Below are positions 11,135-20,679 of a stretch of DNA of 64,000 bases, piece by piece (positions within the stretch are counted from its first letter, which is position 1; each line of letters opens with the position of its first letter). The notes under the pieces were generated by a model. The model saw nothing but the letters and a program-made list of their open reading frames with translations. It ran no database searches and was not told the DNA's origin. This DNA is from Notolepis coatsorum (Eukaryota > Chordata > Actinopteri > Aulopiformes > Paralepididae), in assembly GCA_963971535.1 (NCBI GenBank), contig OZ020589.1:51475956-51539955 (forward strand), given 5' to 3'. Both the position numbers and the translations under genes were made by a program.

Positions 11135-14100
11135 GTGTTATTAATATTGAAATGGCCTATGATGAACACTCCACGAAACGATCCTCCTAACCAACGCCCG
11201 CAGCGCGAACGACGGCTCCCTCAGTACTTAGAGGCTTACGCTGTCAGTCAACAACCTAGTCTTCTACTAACAGTAAACGCGGTAAAACTAGAAAGTAAAA
11301 GTATGTCTAACCCCAACGCCCAGACTACCCCGACCATAGAGGCCCCTACGGGTTCTAATGTAACTGACCAAGTTCACGGTGGGGACCAGTGGGAACCAGA
11401 CATGACTTCACACCCCGCCAGTACTGAAGAAGTAGTCCCCGATGAGTCCCGGGAGGAATACAACGCTACCGAGAGAGAACTCGGCACGGAAGAAGACGGG
11501 GAGAGCACCGTGGAGATAGAGCTCCAAGGCTCCGCAAGGAGTACCCCGAGGGAAGGCTCCCCTATACAACCGCCTTCTCCCAGCGAGGCAGAGAGGACCT
11601 TACAGCAGGCCTTCCTCATCAGCCTGAACGCCGCTGCTGAACGCGACCGACTGCAGATCCAGCAGCGGAGCGAAGAAGAGCATATACGTCTAGAAATAAG
11701 ACGCATTCAGAGGGAAGAGAATGTGGCCCGAGACCGAGCAGACAGCCAGCGAGCAGCTGCTGGTGCTCTACGGGACGCAGAGCGCGACAGACAGCAAGCG
11801 CAACTAATAGAACAGCTGATCAGACGGACAACACCCTCTCCCTCCGCCAGAGGCTCCAGGAACTCGTCTAGACACACCTCCAGGGCGGCATCCCCTAGCC
11901 GAGTAAACAACCCTGAACTTGACCAACAGACGAGGTCTATACCCCCCACAGACCACCTCCCCCCACCGGTCCAAGCGAGACCTAGCAACCGGGAAGGAGC
12001 AGCATATCCTGTGGAGAGGCTAAACCAGAGACTACAAGCACTGGATGACCTAACTGAAGACGAAGAGGAAGAGGAGGAGAACCACGCCCGACGACAGCAC
12101 AGTACTCTACCGGACCAGGAGGTCCGGTACAGCCCAGGCTATACTCCCGCGGAGCTGCGCTACAGACCCCCGACTCTATACACGGGTGAGCACGACGCAC
12201 GACCCGCACCGAGGAACAGCACCTGGACAAGCGGGCCATGGTACACTGCCGGTACCAGCCCATACCAAGGAGCGGGAGGAGACTCGCCTAGGAGGCCTCT
12301 CCCCCAACGCTCGCCGATGTATCCACAGTCAGCGTCATACATTGGCACGCCTATGGTACCCGACTTCACCCAAGAGAACCGGGCCCAGTATACAGAACTC
12401 CGCATGTGTCTGGAGACCATGTTGGTGGATGTATTGGATGAACGCCATAAATACGCCATCCTACTGAAGCACTTAAAGGTACCCCGCGCACATAATATAG
12501 CGCTCGCCTACGCGACTTCCACCACCCCATACACAGCAGCGCTGGTAGCATTGGACCAGAGGTATGGGCGCATATGGGATTACGTGATCCAGGAGATCCG
12601 ACACATCGACCACTTACCCCCAGCAATAGACAATCGAGCACTGGACGACCTGTCCATCAGAGTGCAGTCCCTGGTAGGGATGTTGGGAGCGCAGAGAGAG
12701 AAGGGGAGGCATGAACTTTACGCCAACTCAAATGTGGAAAGGATCTTGGAGAAGCTGCCGCCCGCTCGACAGGAGCGTTTTAGGCGGCAGAGAGACCACC
12801 GAGACCCGAATGGCCCCGAACCGAACCTCCTCGATCTAGCAGACTTCCTGGCGAGAGAAGTCAGCAGCCTACGGCTAGATACATTCGGACGGAGCACCCC
12901 TGGCTCCAGAGAAGGAACCAGACGACTAAATGATGGAAGAAGATCGGTGACTGTGATGCACCAATCGGAGTCAGTACCGAGCAGCAGGAGCCACAGTACC
13001 CCCTCCAGAACGGAGAAGTGGAAGATAGTGTGCCCCTACTGTGAGAAAGAACACTGGCTAGCGCAATGTGACTCCTTCCCCAAGCTGAACGCGGAGGAAG
13101 CAAGTCAATGGATAAAGTCCAACAAGCGCTGTTTTCGCTGTGCGCGCTCACACATGGCAGCCGAATGCCGCTTAAAGAAAAGGTGCACCAAGTGCGATGG
13201 AGCCCATCTGGACATACTTCACGACAGTAACAGACGGCGCCCTTCACCCGCACCATCCAGCAGCAAAGCGAGCGTCATGTACATCGATCCCGCCAGCAGC
13301 AGTGGAGCCCGAGTACTCCTAAAAGTAGTGCGTGTGACACTAAGCTACCAGAATAAAGTCCTGGACACTCACGCCGTCCTCGATGACGGGTCAGAGAAGA
13401 CCCTTCTGCTCGCCTCCGCTGCGGCCCAGCTAGGGCTGCGGGGAAGCGAAACCCAAATGACAATTCGGACAATAAGACGAGATTTGAAGACGATAAAGGG
13501 CGAGAATGTCTCATTCTCTATCGCAGCAAGCGGCCAGCCTGAGCGACGGTACCAGATTACAGACGCTTTCACCAGCCAAGAAATAGGACTGTCGCGGTAC
13601 ACATACCCCGTCGCCAAGCTGATGGAGAAATATGCACATCTGCGCAAGTTACCGATCCCGCTCATAGACAATGCTATGCCGACCCTGTTGATAGGCTCCG
13701 ACCATGCAGACCTCATTGTCCCGATAGACCGGGTTCATACCGGACCCCGAGGCTGTCCTGCAGCAGTCGAGACCCGTTTGGGATGGACTCTCCAAGGCCC
13801 GCTCGCCAAATCTCTCAACCGAAGTACAGCCACTAGATGTCTCCACTCCCGAGTCACAGAGGGAGAAACCGCACTCCTGCAACACGTAGAGCGGCTATGG
13901 ACCTTGGAACAAATGCCCTTTAAGAACGGAAAGAAAGACATTCGCTCTAAAGATGACATTTACGCCATTCACCTCCTCGAGACAGGGACCAAGAGAGTCC
14001 CGGTCAACGGCGTGTTGAGATACGCCACGCCACTCCTGCGGCAAGAAGGAATGCCTACTTTCCACGCCAAGACAGACGCCACAGAACGGTACCTGCTGAA

Positions 14101-16099
14101 CACGGAGCTGCGCTTAGCCAAGAACCCCGCCCAAGAGAGTGTATACCGCGCTGAGATTGAGAAGCTCATCACAGCGGGACACGTCACAAAGATGGACATT
14201 AAAGAGGCTGACCAGACCACTGAATCGTGGTACGTGCCTCACCACAAGGTCCATCACAACGGTAAAGACCGCATAGTATTTAACTGCAGCTACCAGATCG
14301 GATCCCAAAATCTGAATAAAGAGTTACTGCCCGGTCCCACACTCAGCCCCTCCCTACTCGGCGTTCTACTCCGCTTCCGCCAGGAAAAGGTGGCCATCAG
14401 CGGGGACATTAAAGGAATGTTCCTGCAGGTGAGATTAGTAGAGGAGGACAAGCCCCTGTTACGGTTCCTATGGAGAGAGAAGCCAGGAGATGAGCACCCA
14501 GCCATCTACCAATGGGAAGTCCTCCCCTTCGGAACGACGTGCAGCCCCTGCTGTGCTACATTTGCACTACAGAAACATGTAGCAGAGGACCCAGCAGCGG
14601 ACGAAGAGGTCCGACACAGCGTAAAGAACAGCTTCTACGTAGACAACTGTCTACAAAGCCTTTCAACCCAGGAAGAAGCCGAGGCTCTCCTGATTAAACT
14701 CCGCGCCTCATTGATCAAAGGCGGCTTTGATCTCAGGCAGTGGGCCAGCAGCGATCCGCAAGTACTGCGCAGCCTCTCCTCCGAGGACAAGGCAGCCAGC
14801 AGCGAGACCTGGATGGCTACAATCCCGGGAGAAGCCCAGGAGATGACCCTGGGATTGGTGTGGCGATTCAAAACAGATTCGCTTCACTACAGACACAAGC
14901 CCCTGACTACGGAGCAGGGAAGGCCGGCGGCGGCGCCGACCACCAGACGGAGTGTGTACACAACACTCGCCCGACAATATGACCCGCTAGGATGTATTCT
15001 ACCGTACACCACCAGGGCAAAAATGATTGTACGAGCATTGTGGGACAAGGACCAGGGCTGGGACGACCCCATTCCCGCACACCTTGCATCCACCTGGAGA
15101 GAGTGGGAGATGGAGCTCCACTCACTCCCAGGCGTTAATATGCGCCGAAGCTACTTCCCACCCACGGTGAGGCCAGAGACATGTAAAATGGACTTACACG
15201 TCTTCAGTGACGCCTCAGAGGTCGCATACGGATCAGTAGCCTACTTGCGGGCCCAAGAAGAGGGGGGAGAGATCTACACAGCATTTGTCCTCGCCCGCTC
15301 GAGAATAGCCCCACGCAAGCAACAATCTATCCCACGCCTAGAGCTCTGCGCAGCCCTAGCCGGAGCGCACCTAGCCACGCTCATCCAACGTGAGCTCACC
15401 ATACCGGTGTCTAGAACAATCCTGTGGTCAGATTCCACGACAGTACTCGCCTGGATCAAATCGGACTCATGCAAGTACAAAGTCTTCGTGGGAGTCAGAG
15501 TCACCGAGATTCAAGACTTAACCGAAGAGTTAACCGGAGAAACAGAGTGGCGCTACGTTGATACAAAACAGAACCCAGCTGACGTCATCACCCGGGGAAT
15601 GCCCCTAGATGACCTCACCCGTCGCAATGTCTACAGTGACGGCCCAGCATTCCTAAAGCTCCCGGAAGGAGAGTGGCCCACGCCTATCCCGAGGGAAGCC
15701 AGTCAGGAGGAGGCTGAGAATAAGAAGCCTGTGTTCTGTGGATTGAGCACTGTTATCTCCGCAGACCCCAACATAGATGATTGCACTACCATAGAGAGTG
15801 CACAACAAAGGACATTCCTACTGCACTACCTACCGTCTCTACAGACCCGCCAGAAGTGGGTAAAGGAGAGAGACAATTTGACAGAAGGAACAGTCGTCAT
15901 GATTATTGATCAATCACTGCCCAGAGCTATGTGGCCGGCCGGCCGCGTAAGCAAAGTGATCACCGGTGCCGACGGCAAGGTCCGAGCAGCTGAAGTGCTT
16001 GTCCAGGGTCGCACTTACACCCGTCCTGTGGCGAGGCTCATAGAACTGCCCCGACTCCCAGACACAATCGATGATGACCATGACCCTATAACCCTATGA
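11135..16099 (+). CDS. BEL/Pao Gag-Pol polyprotein (fossil element)
   Basis: This is one frame of 1654 codons. Residues 1-600 are Gag-like: an acidic N-terminal part, then a Glu/Arg-rich coiled-coil-like segment around 165-230. Cys/His knuckles follow near 650-710 (CPYCEKEHWLAQC, CFRCARSHMAAEC, CTKCDGAH), as in BEL Gag. A retropepsin-like LDDGSEKT lies near 760. The RT follows with the palm motifs SGDIKGMFLQV, FGTTCSPCCA and FYVDN, a BEL-type YVDD variant. An RNase H follows with HVFSDASEVAYG and ILWSDS. The C terminus has an SH3-like DNA-binding stretch (LPRAMWPAGRV). I do not recognise a full integrase core, so the element is probably dependent on others or dead. The length is below the usual BEL polyprotein. 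Assignment to BEL/Pao is firm from the RT and knuckle pattern. Confidence 0.9.
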   Translation: MLLILKWPMMNTPRNDPPNQRPQRERRLPQYLEAYAVSQQPSLLLTVNAVKLESKSMSNPNAQTTPTIEAPTGSNVTDQVHGGDQWEPDMTSHPASTEEVVPDESREEYNATERELGTEEDGESTVEIELQGSARSTPREGSPIQPPSPSEAERTLQQAFLISLNAAAERDRLQIQQRSEEEHIRLEIRRIQREENVARDRADSQRAAAGALRDAERDRQQAQLIEQLIRRTTPSPSARGSRNSSRHTSRAASPSRVNNPELDQQTRSIPPTDHLPPPVQARPSNREGAAYPVERLNQRLQALDDLTEDEEEEEENHARRQHSTLPDQEVRYSPGYTPAELRYRPPTLYTGEHDARPAPRNSTWTSGPWYTAGTSPYQGAGGDSPRRPLPQRSPMYPQSASYIGTPMVPDFTQENRAQYTELRMCLETMLVDVLDERHKYAILLKHLKVPRAHNIALAYATSTTPYTAALVALDQRYGRIWDYVIQEIRHIDHLPPAIDNRALDDLSIRVQSLVGMLGAQREKGRHELYANSNVERILEKLPPARQERFRRQRDHRDPNGPEPNLLDLADFLAREVSSLRLDTFGRSTPGSREGTRRLNDGRRSVTVMHQSESVPSSRSHSTPSRTEKWKIVCPYCEKEHWLAQCDSFPKLNAEEASQWIKSNKRCFRCARSHMAAECRLKKRCTKCDGAHLDILHDSNRRRPSPAPSSSKASVMYIDPASSSGARVLLKVVRVTLSYQNKVLDTHAVLDDGSEKTLLLASAAAQLGLRGSETQMTIRTIRRDLKTIKGENVSFSIAASGQPERRYQITDAFTSQEIGLSRYTYPVAKLMEKYAHLRKLPIPLIDNAMPTLLIGSDHADLIVPIDRVHTGPRGCPAAVETRLGWTLQGPLAKSLNRSTATRCLHSRVTEGETALLQHVERLWTLEQMPFKNGKKDIRSKDDIYAIHLLETGTKRVPVNGVLRYATPLLRQEGMPTFHAKTDATERYLLNTELRLAKNPAQESVYRAEIEKLITAGHVTKMDIKEADQTTESWYVPHHKVHHNGKDRIVFNCSYQIGSQNLNKELLPGPTLSPSLLGVLLRFRQEKVAISGDIKGMFLQVRLVEEDKPLLRFLWREKPGDEHPAIYQWEVLPFGTTCSPCCATFALQKHVAEDPAADEEVRHSVKNSFYVDNCLQSLSTQEEAEALLIKLRASLIKGGFDLRQWASSDPQVLRSLSSEDKAASSETWMATIPGEAQEMTLGLVWRFKTDSLHYRHKPLTTEQGRPAAAPTTRRSVYTTLARQYDPLGCILPYTTRAKMIVRALWDKDQGWDDPIPAHLASTWREWEMELHSLPGVNMRRSYFPPTVRPETCKMDLHVFSDASEVAYGSVAYLRAQEEGGEIYTAFVLARSRIAPRKQQSIPRLELCAALAGAHLATLIQRELTIPVSRTILWSDSTTVLAWIKSDSCKYKVFVGVRVTEIQDLTEELTGETEWRYVDTKQNPADVITRGMPLDDLTRRNVYSDGPAFLKLPEGEWPTPIPREASQEEAENKKPVFCGLSTVISADPNIDDCTTIESAQQRTFLLHYLPSLQTRQKWVKERDNLTEGTVVMIIDQSLPRAMWPAGRVSKVITGADGKVRAAEVLVQGRTYTRPVARLIELPRLPDTIDDDHDPITL

Positions 16100-16231
16100 C
16101 TTTGTGAAGTTGACTGACCCCTACAGCAAACCCTTATGTGTAAATAGACAACGCGATTAATCTGTCTCTGCTTAACTGATTAGGTCTGGGACCAATCAGG
16201 GGGTGGCTGTTGTGAAGGGCCAGATTAAACC

Positions 16232-16232
<1 letters not shown>

Positions 16233-16316
<84 letters not shown>
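16233..16316. repeat. (TA)n microsatellite in the 3' LTR
   Basis: About 40 TA units, compared with a much shorter and interrupted TA stretch at the same place in the 5' LTR. Confidence 0.95.
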
Positions 16317-16318
<2 letters not shown>

Positions 16319-17656
16319 TTGTATTTGTATATTCTCTAATATTCCCTGATATCCCTTGTATATTCCTTGTACAATATGCATTGAATATCCATTCTAGCCT
16401 ACTGAACATCCCATAATAGTCTCCATTCTACTATTGGTCGAGACCTTGGTGCCAGGCTGCCATACCCCCCAGACCCAGTTCAAACGTACCGCTCAACATG
16501 TACGAACAAGTCCTAGTTCCGCGTAGGAATCTGGCTACCGCACCACTAACGGTACTATTTGTTCATAGTGCGTATATATACTGCGCTACTAAAGTAGGAC
16601 TTCCTTTTTCAGTCCAGTTTCTTACCCTCCAATAGAGTGACAGACGTAAAGCCTCCCCGCGACGCCACGTGTGGGAGTAAGGCCAAGTTCGGCCTACCAT
16701 CGGTATTGAGACATCGTGTATATTAATATTTGAATAGTCATATTTGGCACTATATCGTCGAGTTGGACGTAGTCTATTAAGCTAATAATAGTCTGTTAAT
16801 ATATAGTGCTTCGTGCGGTGAGAATACTACCGTAGTCAGTACCCCATCGTTTCGGGCAGAGAACTGGCTGCTTATCCAGGATGGTCGACCCCATGTGAGA
16901 CTGCATCCGAGGAGCCCCAGAGCCGACGAGCGAGTGGACCTGTATACCGGATTATTCTACCGACGACAGCCCGCCTTCCCAGGCACGGATTATGCTTTGT
17001 GTACAGTGATTATTCCATGGATAAAGACCCCCGACACTGCCGTGTGTTGGAACCCCCCCCCCTGGAGAGGACGCAAGGTGAGGAGACGCTCTGCAAGACG
17101 AGGTCGCTTCACGTCTCTCCTCCGTGGACCGGAGAGAGCCGGCCCACAGAGAGTCCAGCTGCTTTCATCTGTGGTCCAAGGATCGCTGGCACATTGAACT
17201 GCACTACTGTGGGTTCACCCAGGATACCCTTGGCCGGACGAGGCAGCCAGACTCTACCCCCCCCCCCCTCCTACTCCTGTTGTCTTACAAGCGACCGGAT
17301 TACCCCCCTTAGTGTATCCAGTCTTATAATCATTAAAGTATCATTGCTGTTATTCCTTAACTATTCCAGGTCGTATATTTACCGCCTGCGCCATCAGAGA
17401 TTGGACATTCTCTATTGATATACCGACGAATACTCTTTGCCATAAAAGTGCATACTATTTCAATTCATAAATGTAATTAAGTGATTAAGTGCTTGCTCTA
17501 CACACCATTGCTGTGTAGGAATAAATACATACTTCGACTTCGTACATTTGTGTTGGATCCGTTTCATCTACGTGAGAGTGTTTATCATAATATATTTATG
17601 CCGAGTACTGGGTGGCCGAATATTAAGTACAAAGGTAGTGGTAGTAAGTATCATAT

Positions 17657-17902
17657 CGCTGCTGTCGGGACAAAACCTCATACCTCCAAAAACCCAACTT
17701 TTCAGCAGATGAAAAAAACTAACACAGATTTGAGGGTGAATAGAGTTAGGAGGTTTAGACAGATGGTCGGTTTAATGCTTTCCCATTGTTTAAACTTTGT
17801 AAAACCCACACACACATATGGAGGATGATCTACGGAGTTGATTTATATAATAATAAAAAAATTCAAAAAATGGAGTTATGAGGTTTTGTCCCGACAGCAG
17901 CG
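17657..17902. mobile_element. 246-bp MITE in the BEL 3' LTR
   Basis: Perfect inverted ends start cgctgctgtcgggacaaaac. The uninterrupted 5' LTR shows the empty site, tcatatctag. The duplication is TA, or ATAT if the TIR is drawn one base shorter, which fits a Tc1/mariner-like MITE. There is no coding sequence. Confidence 0.9.
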
Positions 17903-18997
17903 ATATCTAGTAATACAGTCAGGGAATTGTACCCCTCAGTTACAGTTAGAGTGGTGTTTCTTTATATAAACGGTACAATTGGTAGAGCTGGCGAAAGCTC
18001 TGGTTCACTTCATTGTGTTTTGGTGTTCTTTAGTTTGCTGTACATTTCTGTATTAACCCTTTGTATATTTGTTTCCCTTGTGTCACCCAGCCTATGGTGA
18101 TTGCTTTTCTTGTGTATTAATCTTTTGTTTCGCACACAGGGACATTGAGGACAGGAAGATACCATGGGTCTACATTTTGCATCACGTAGGTGACCTACTG
18201 TTAAAGACACCAGCCTTAGAAGTGAGCACCGCCACCGCCACCGCCATATTATTATTTTGCAAAATTGTCTCTTGGATTTTGTGTCACTGCACCCTCACCT
18301 ACCCTGTCTGTGGCCTTGTGTTGCGTCTCCCCACTGGGGTGCGTAACATAAGGTAACATAGTTTTGGTGAAGTTGGGCACCTGTCAAAGACCATGATCAA
18401 GTTGTCTAACACGCCTGCTTCCCCACCAGTGTCTACTCAGCCTACTGTTGAGACGGGTGACCAAATGACACTTCAGCAGAGTACGCTTGCCTCTGAGACA
18501 ACACAGTTACCCATGACTCGTGGTGAGCTGGTTGTTGCACAGAATAAAGATGCTGGTCCCCAGTTCTGGCTTGGCCACATGCTTTGATACTGCCTCTGCT
18601 CCGGAGGAAACTGGAAGCAAGGAGGTGGTATGTTCTGTTGAACATAGGGTTCGCTCAATGAAAGGCCCTTTGAGGCTGTTAAGGAGGCAGCTGATGGGGG
18701 GGGTCTTCAGTTGTGTGCAGGCTTAACATATGCATAACAGTCAATGCGAAGTTCAGTGCGAAGTTCCATGTTCAGACAATAAAAAGGCAAATGCGTTAAA
18801 AAGCCGTCTGAATTATACTTGAAAATAGTCAGTGTGCATACCCATTTCTGGAAATATACAGCGTAGATAAACCTAGAGTGTTACCGTTCTGTTGGACCAA
18901 AAAAGGCTGCGGTAGGCGAGTGGTAACGTTAGCTTTAGCTTGGAGAGCCGGAAAGTTAGCATAGCTCACGCTTAGCATACCAAGGCTCCGAGGCCTG

Positions 18998-19861
18998 TCA
19001 CTCCCCGGTGCCCGTTGCCTGCTCCGCCGGGGCCGGCTCATCATCCTCGGCCGGGGGGGACGCCGTGCCGCTTCTAAAGAATCTCTCCGCCTCGGACGGC
19101 AACGTGAACAGGTGGTTGCAGGAGACAACTCCGTGGCCCATCTTGATCTTCAGAGTCGCAGGGTATAATAGGTAGGCTTCTATGCCCCTCTCCCGAGCAA
19201 CTCCCATAGCCGTAGAGAAGGCCCTGCGACATCTGACGGTGTGGTCGCTGAAATCGGCGGCGAATCTGAGGGTATAATTACCCACTTTTGGAGGGTGTTT
19301 CCTGGCCTCTTGGAGAATAGCCTGACGTATAGGGAACCACAAACAGAAAAATATAAAGGCGCGTGGATGTCCGCTCCTCTCCGGAGGGCCGCTCCTTAAT
19401 ATTCTATGTGCCCGCTCAATCTCTGGTTTAGAGACGGTCGGAAACCACTGTGGAATCATCTTTTCGAGATACTGAATCGGCGCATCGTTTTCAATGTTCT
19501 CGGGCAAGCCGTATATTCTGACGTTGCACCTTCTATTCCGGTCCTCTAGGTCAGCGATCTTATTTTCGTAAAAGAGGAACTTGTCTTCAATCGCAGAGAT
19601 CTCGGTGGAGTTGGTTTCAGCTACGACTGCCACCTCTGCCATCCCTTCTTCCACCCTAGAGAGCCGCGTGGTCGCGCTAGCTACATCCTCCTGGAGCGTG
19701 TGCAGTCTGTTGGTTAGCTGCAGCATGCTAGCATCGAGCTCAGCACGGAACAAAGACCTGATACATTCAACGTCCACCTCATTTAATGTCCCAATTTGTT
19801 TCGCCATATCTACGAAGTATAATGTCGTATAATTAGTGTCGTAATTAAATGTCGTAATCAA
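18998..19861 (-). CDS. Tx1/L1 LINE ORF1 protein
   Basis: A complete 287-codon frame. ORF1 proteins bind LINE RNA, forming trimers and a nucleic-acid chaperone particle. Here residues about 20-110 are heptad-rich and coiled-coil-like (RLHTLQEDVASATTRLSRVE, ENKIADLEDRNRR). They are followed by an RRM-like segment with NVRIYGLPE and a C-terminal domain with ERAHRILRSGPPE, HPPKVGNY and a Pro/Glu-rich end. The order and the LEDRNRRCNVRIYGLPE junction are diagnostic of L1/Tx1 ORF1. Translation may start at Met1 or at Met19 (position 19807). The frame is intact, in contrast to ORF2, which is mostly gone, so the element cannot move on its own. Confidence 0.88.
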   Translation of the reverse strand: MITTFNYDTNYTTLYFVDMAKQIGTLNEVDVECIRSLFRAELDASMLQLTNRLHTLQEDVASATTRLSRVEEGMAEVAVVAETNSTEISAIEDKFLFYENKIADLEDRNRRCNVRIYGLPENIENDAPIQYLEKMIPQWFPTVSKPEIERAHRILRSGPPERSGHPRAFIFFCLWFPIRQAILQEARKHPPKVGNYTLRFAADFSDHTVRCRRAFSTAMGVARERGIEAYLLYPATLKIKMGHGVVSCNHLFTLPSEAERFFRSGTASPPAEDDEPAPAEQATGTGE

Positions 19862-20220
19862 AATTAAAGTGAAGTGGTCACGGAGCTCGGAAAAGTTACG
19901 CCGCCATCCGATCTGAATGTAAACCGGAAGTCCACATCACGATATTTTGACATTTCCTCTAAAGCACTTAAAAATGCTTGATTTAACCCTTTGAAGCATA
20001 CAGTCACGCCAACATGACACTTTCTCACTACTGTGAAAAAATAATAATAATTGTTATTATCAGAAATGTTATAACATCCTACTGGTAAACAAAACAATGT
20101 AAAGGTGTGTGTGCATCATCATCATATATATATTTACTTTTTAATTGCATGAAACATTATGAAGTATTCTCTTATGCCACTTTTCCACAGGCTGCATGGT
20201 ACCTACTCGACTCGGTAGTA

Positions 20221-20679
20221 GGGGAGAGTGGGGTGAGTAGTGCCAATTTTTACTTAAAGTGCCTTTAACACTTTGAGCGCCCAAGGTTAATTCCGTATTA
20301 GTCCCTTGAATGCCCAAGGCCACTCCAATGTTAATTTAATATCGCCTAATCTATGTTTTAAATTATGGCTATGTGTCTAATCTGCCCGTCGCTTATCAAA
20401 GACTCATTTTCCAGTCAACATTGTCAAGGCAGATTGTTTTTTTATCGCTTCATTTCCGTTTGATAGCATTTTGAAAATCACTCGTTTTCGCGGAAAAAAC
20501 AACCCATTCTATGATAATCGCCTTTTACTAGAATATTCCAGAACGTTGTCATTTGTCGGCCTATTTATGAATCATTTTGAAATAAACGCTAGATGATCGA
20601 TAGTATATGTGTGCGCACGCATGCTTGTGCCGCGCGCTGATAATTGCTGCTCTTATTTCCTGATGGATTTTACAGTCAA
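20221..20679. other. pogo-like transposon segment, no gene seen
   Basis: This is the left terminal 459 bp, AT-rich, starting with the terminal repeat. No frame resembles the transposase catalytic domain here. Confidence 0.6.

Larger units (their letters stand above)
9662..17944 (+). mobile_element. BEL/Pao LTR retrotransposon
   Basis: Two long LTRs (9662-11090 and 16208-17944) start TGTTGTGAAG and end CAGTTACA. A 5-bp duplication, gttag, flanks the element at 9657-9661 and 17945-17949. A primer-binding-like TGGTCCTTCGAGCCGGA lies just after the 5' LTR, and its complement ends in CCA like a tRNA. One very long frame lies between the LTRs. The LTRs are almost identical apart from a TA-repeat length difference and a MITE, so the insertion is recent, the youngest large element in this nest. 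It does not look entirely whole (about one break). Confidence 0.9.
16208..17944 (+). repeat. 3' LTR of the BEL/Pao element (1737 bp)
   Basis: It matches the 5' LTR throughout. It is longer only because of an expanded TA repeat (16233-16316) and a 246-bp MITE (17657-17902). A purine-rich cagggggtggc precedes it, fitting a polypurine tract. Confidence 0.9.
9160..18727 (+). mobile_element. Gypsy-like LTR element remnant, host of the BEL insertion
   Basis: An LTR starts TGTTACGG at 9160 and ends CGTAACA at 18348, giving a 7-bp inverted terminus. It is about 900 bp long once the BEL element inside it is set aside. A short internal stretch (about 18349-18727) follows, with an open frame at 18393 containing TRGELVVAQNKD, a motif resembling a spacer in fish Gypsy pol. 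No second LTR was seen. It is a partial fossil inserted in, or fused with, the Tx1/L1 LINE. The boundary at about 18727 is approximate. Confidence 0.55.
7255..19933 (-). mobile_element. Tx1/L1-type LINE on the minus strand with nested insertions
   Basis: A 15-bp duplication, acatcacgatatttt, flanks it at 7240-7254 and 19934-19948. The 3' end is at 7255, with a short A tail on the minus strand. From right to left it holds a 5' region, ORF1 (19861-18998), the start of the region after ORF1, then a gap filled by a Gypsy-like LTR element, then the 3' end of ORF2 (about 9158-8371) and a 3' UTR. Most of ORF2, including endonuclease and RT, is missing between these parts. Nested in it are a hAT MITE (7875-8242), a LINE tail (8677-8994) and the LTR elements. 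Confidence 0.8.

Noticed and set aside
11374-15504. Many antisense frames of 60-130 codons under the BEL polyprotein
   Set aside because: They are shadows of one strongly coding frame, with no domains of their own.
18068-18356. 95-codon frame after the BEL element
   Set aside because: It lies within the Gypsy-like LTR, lacks a recognised domain and has chance composition.
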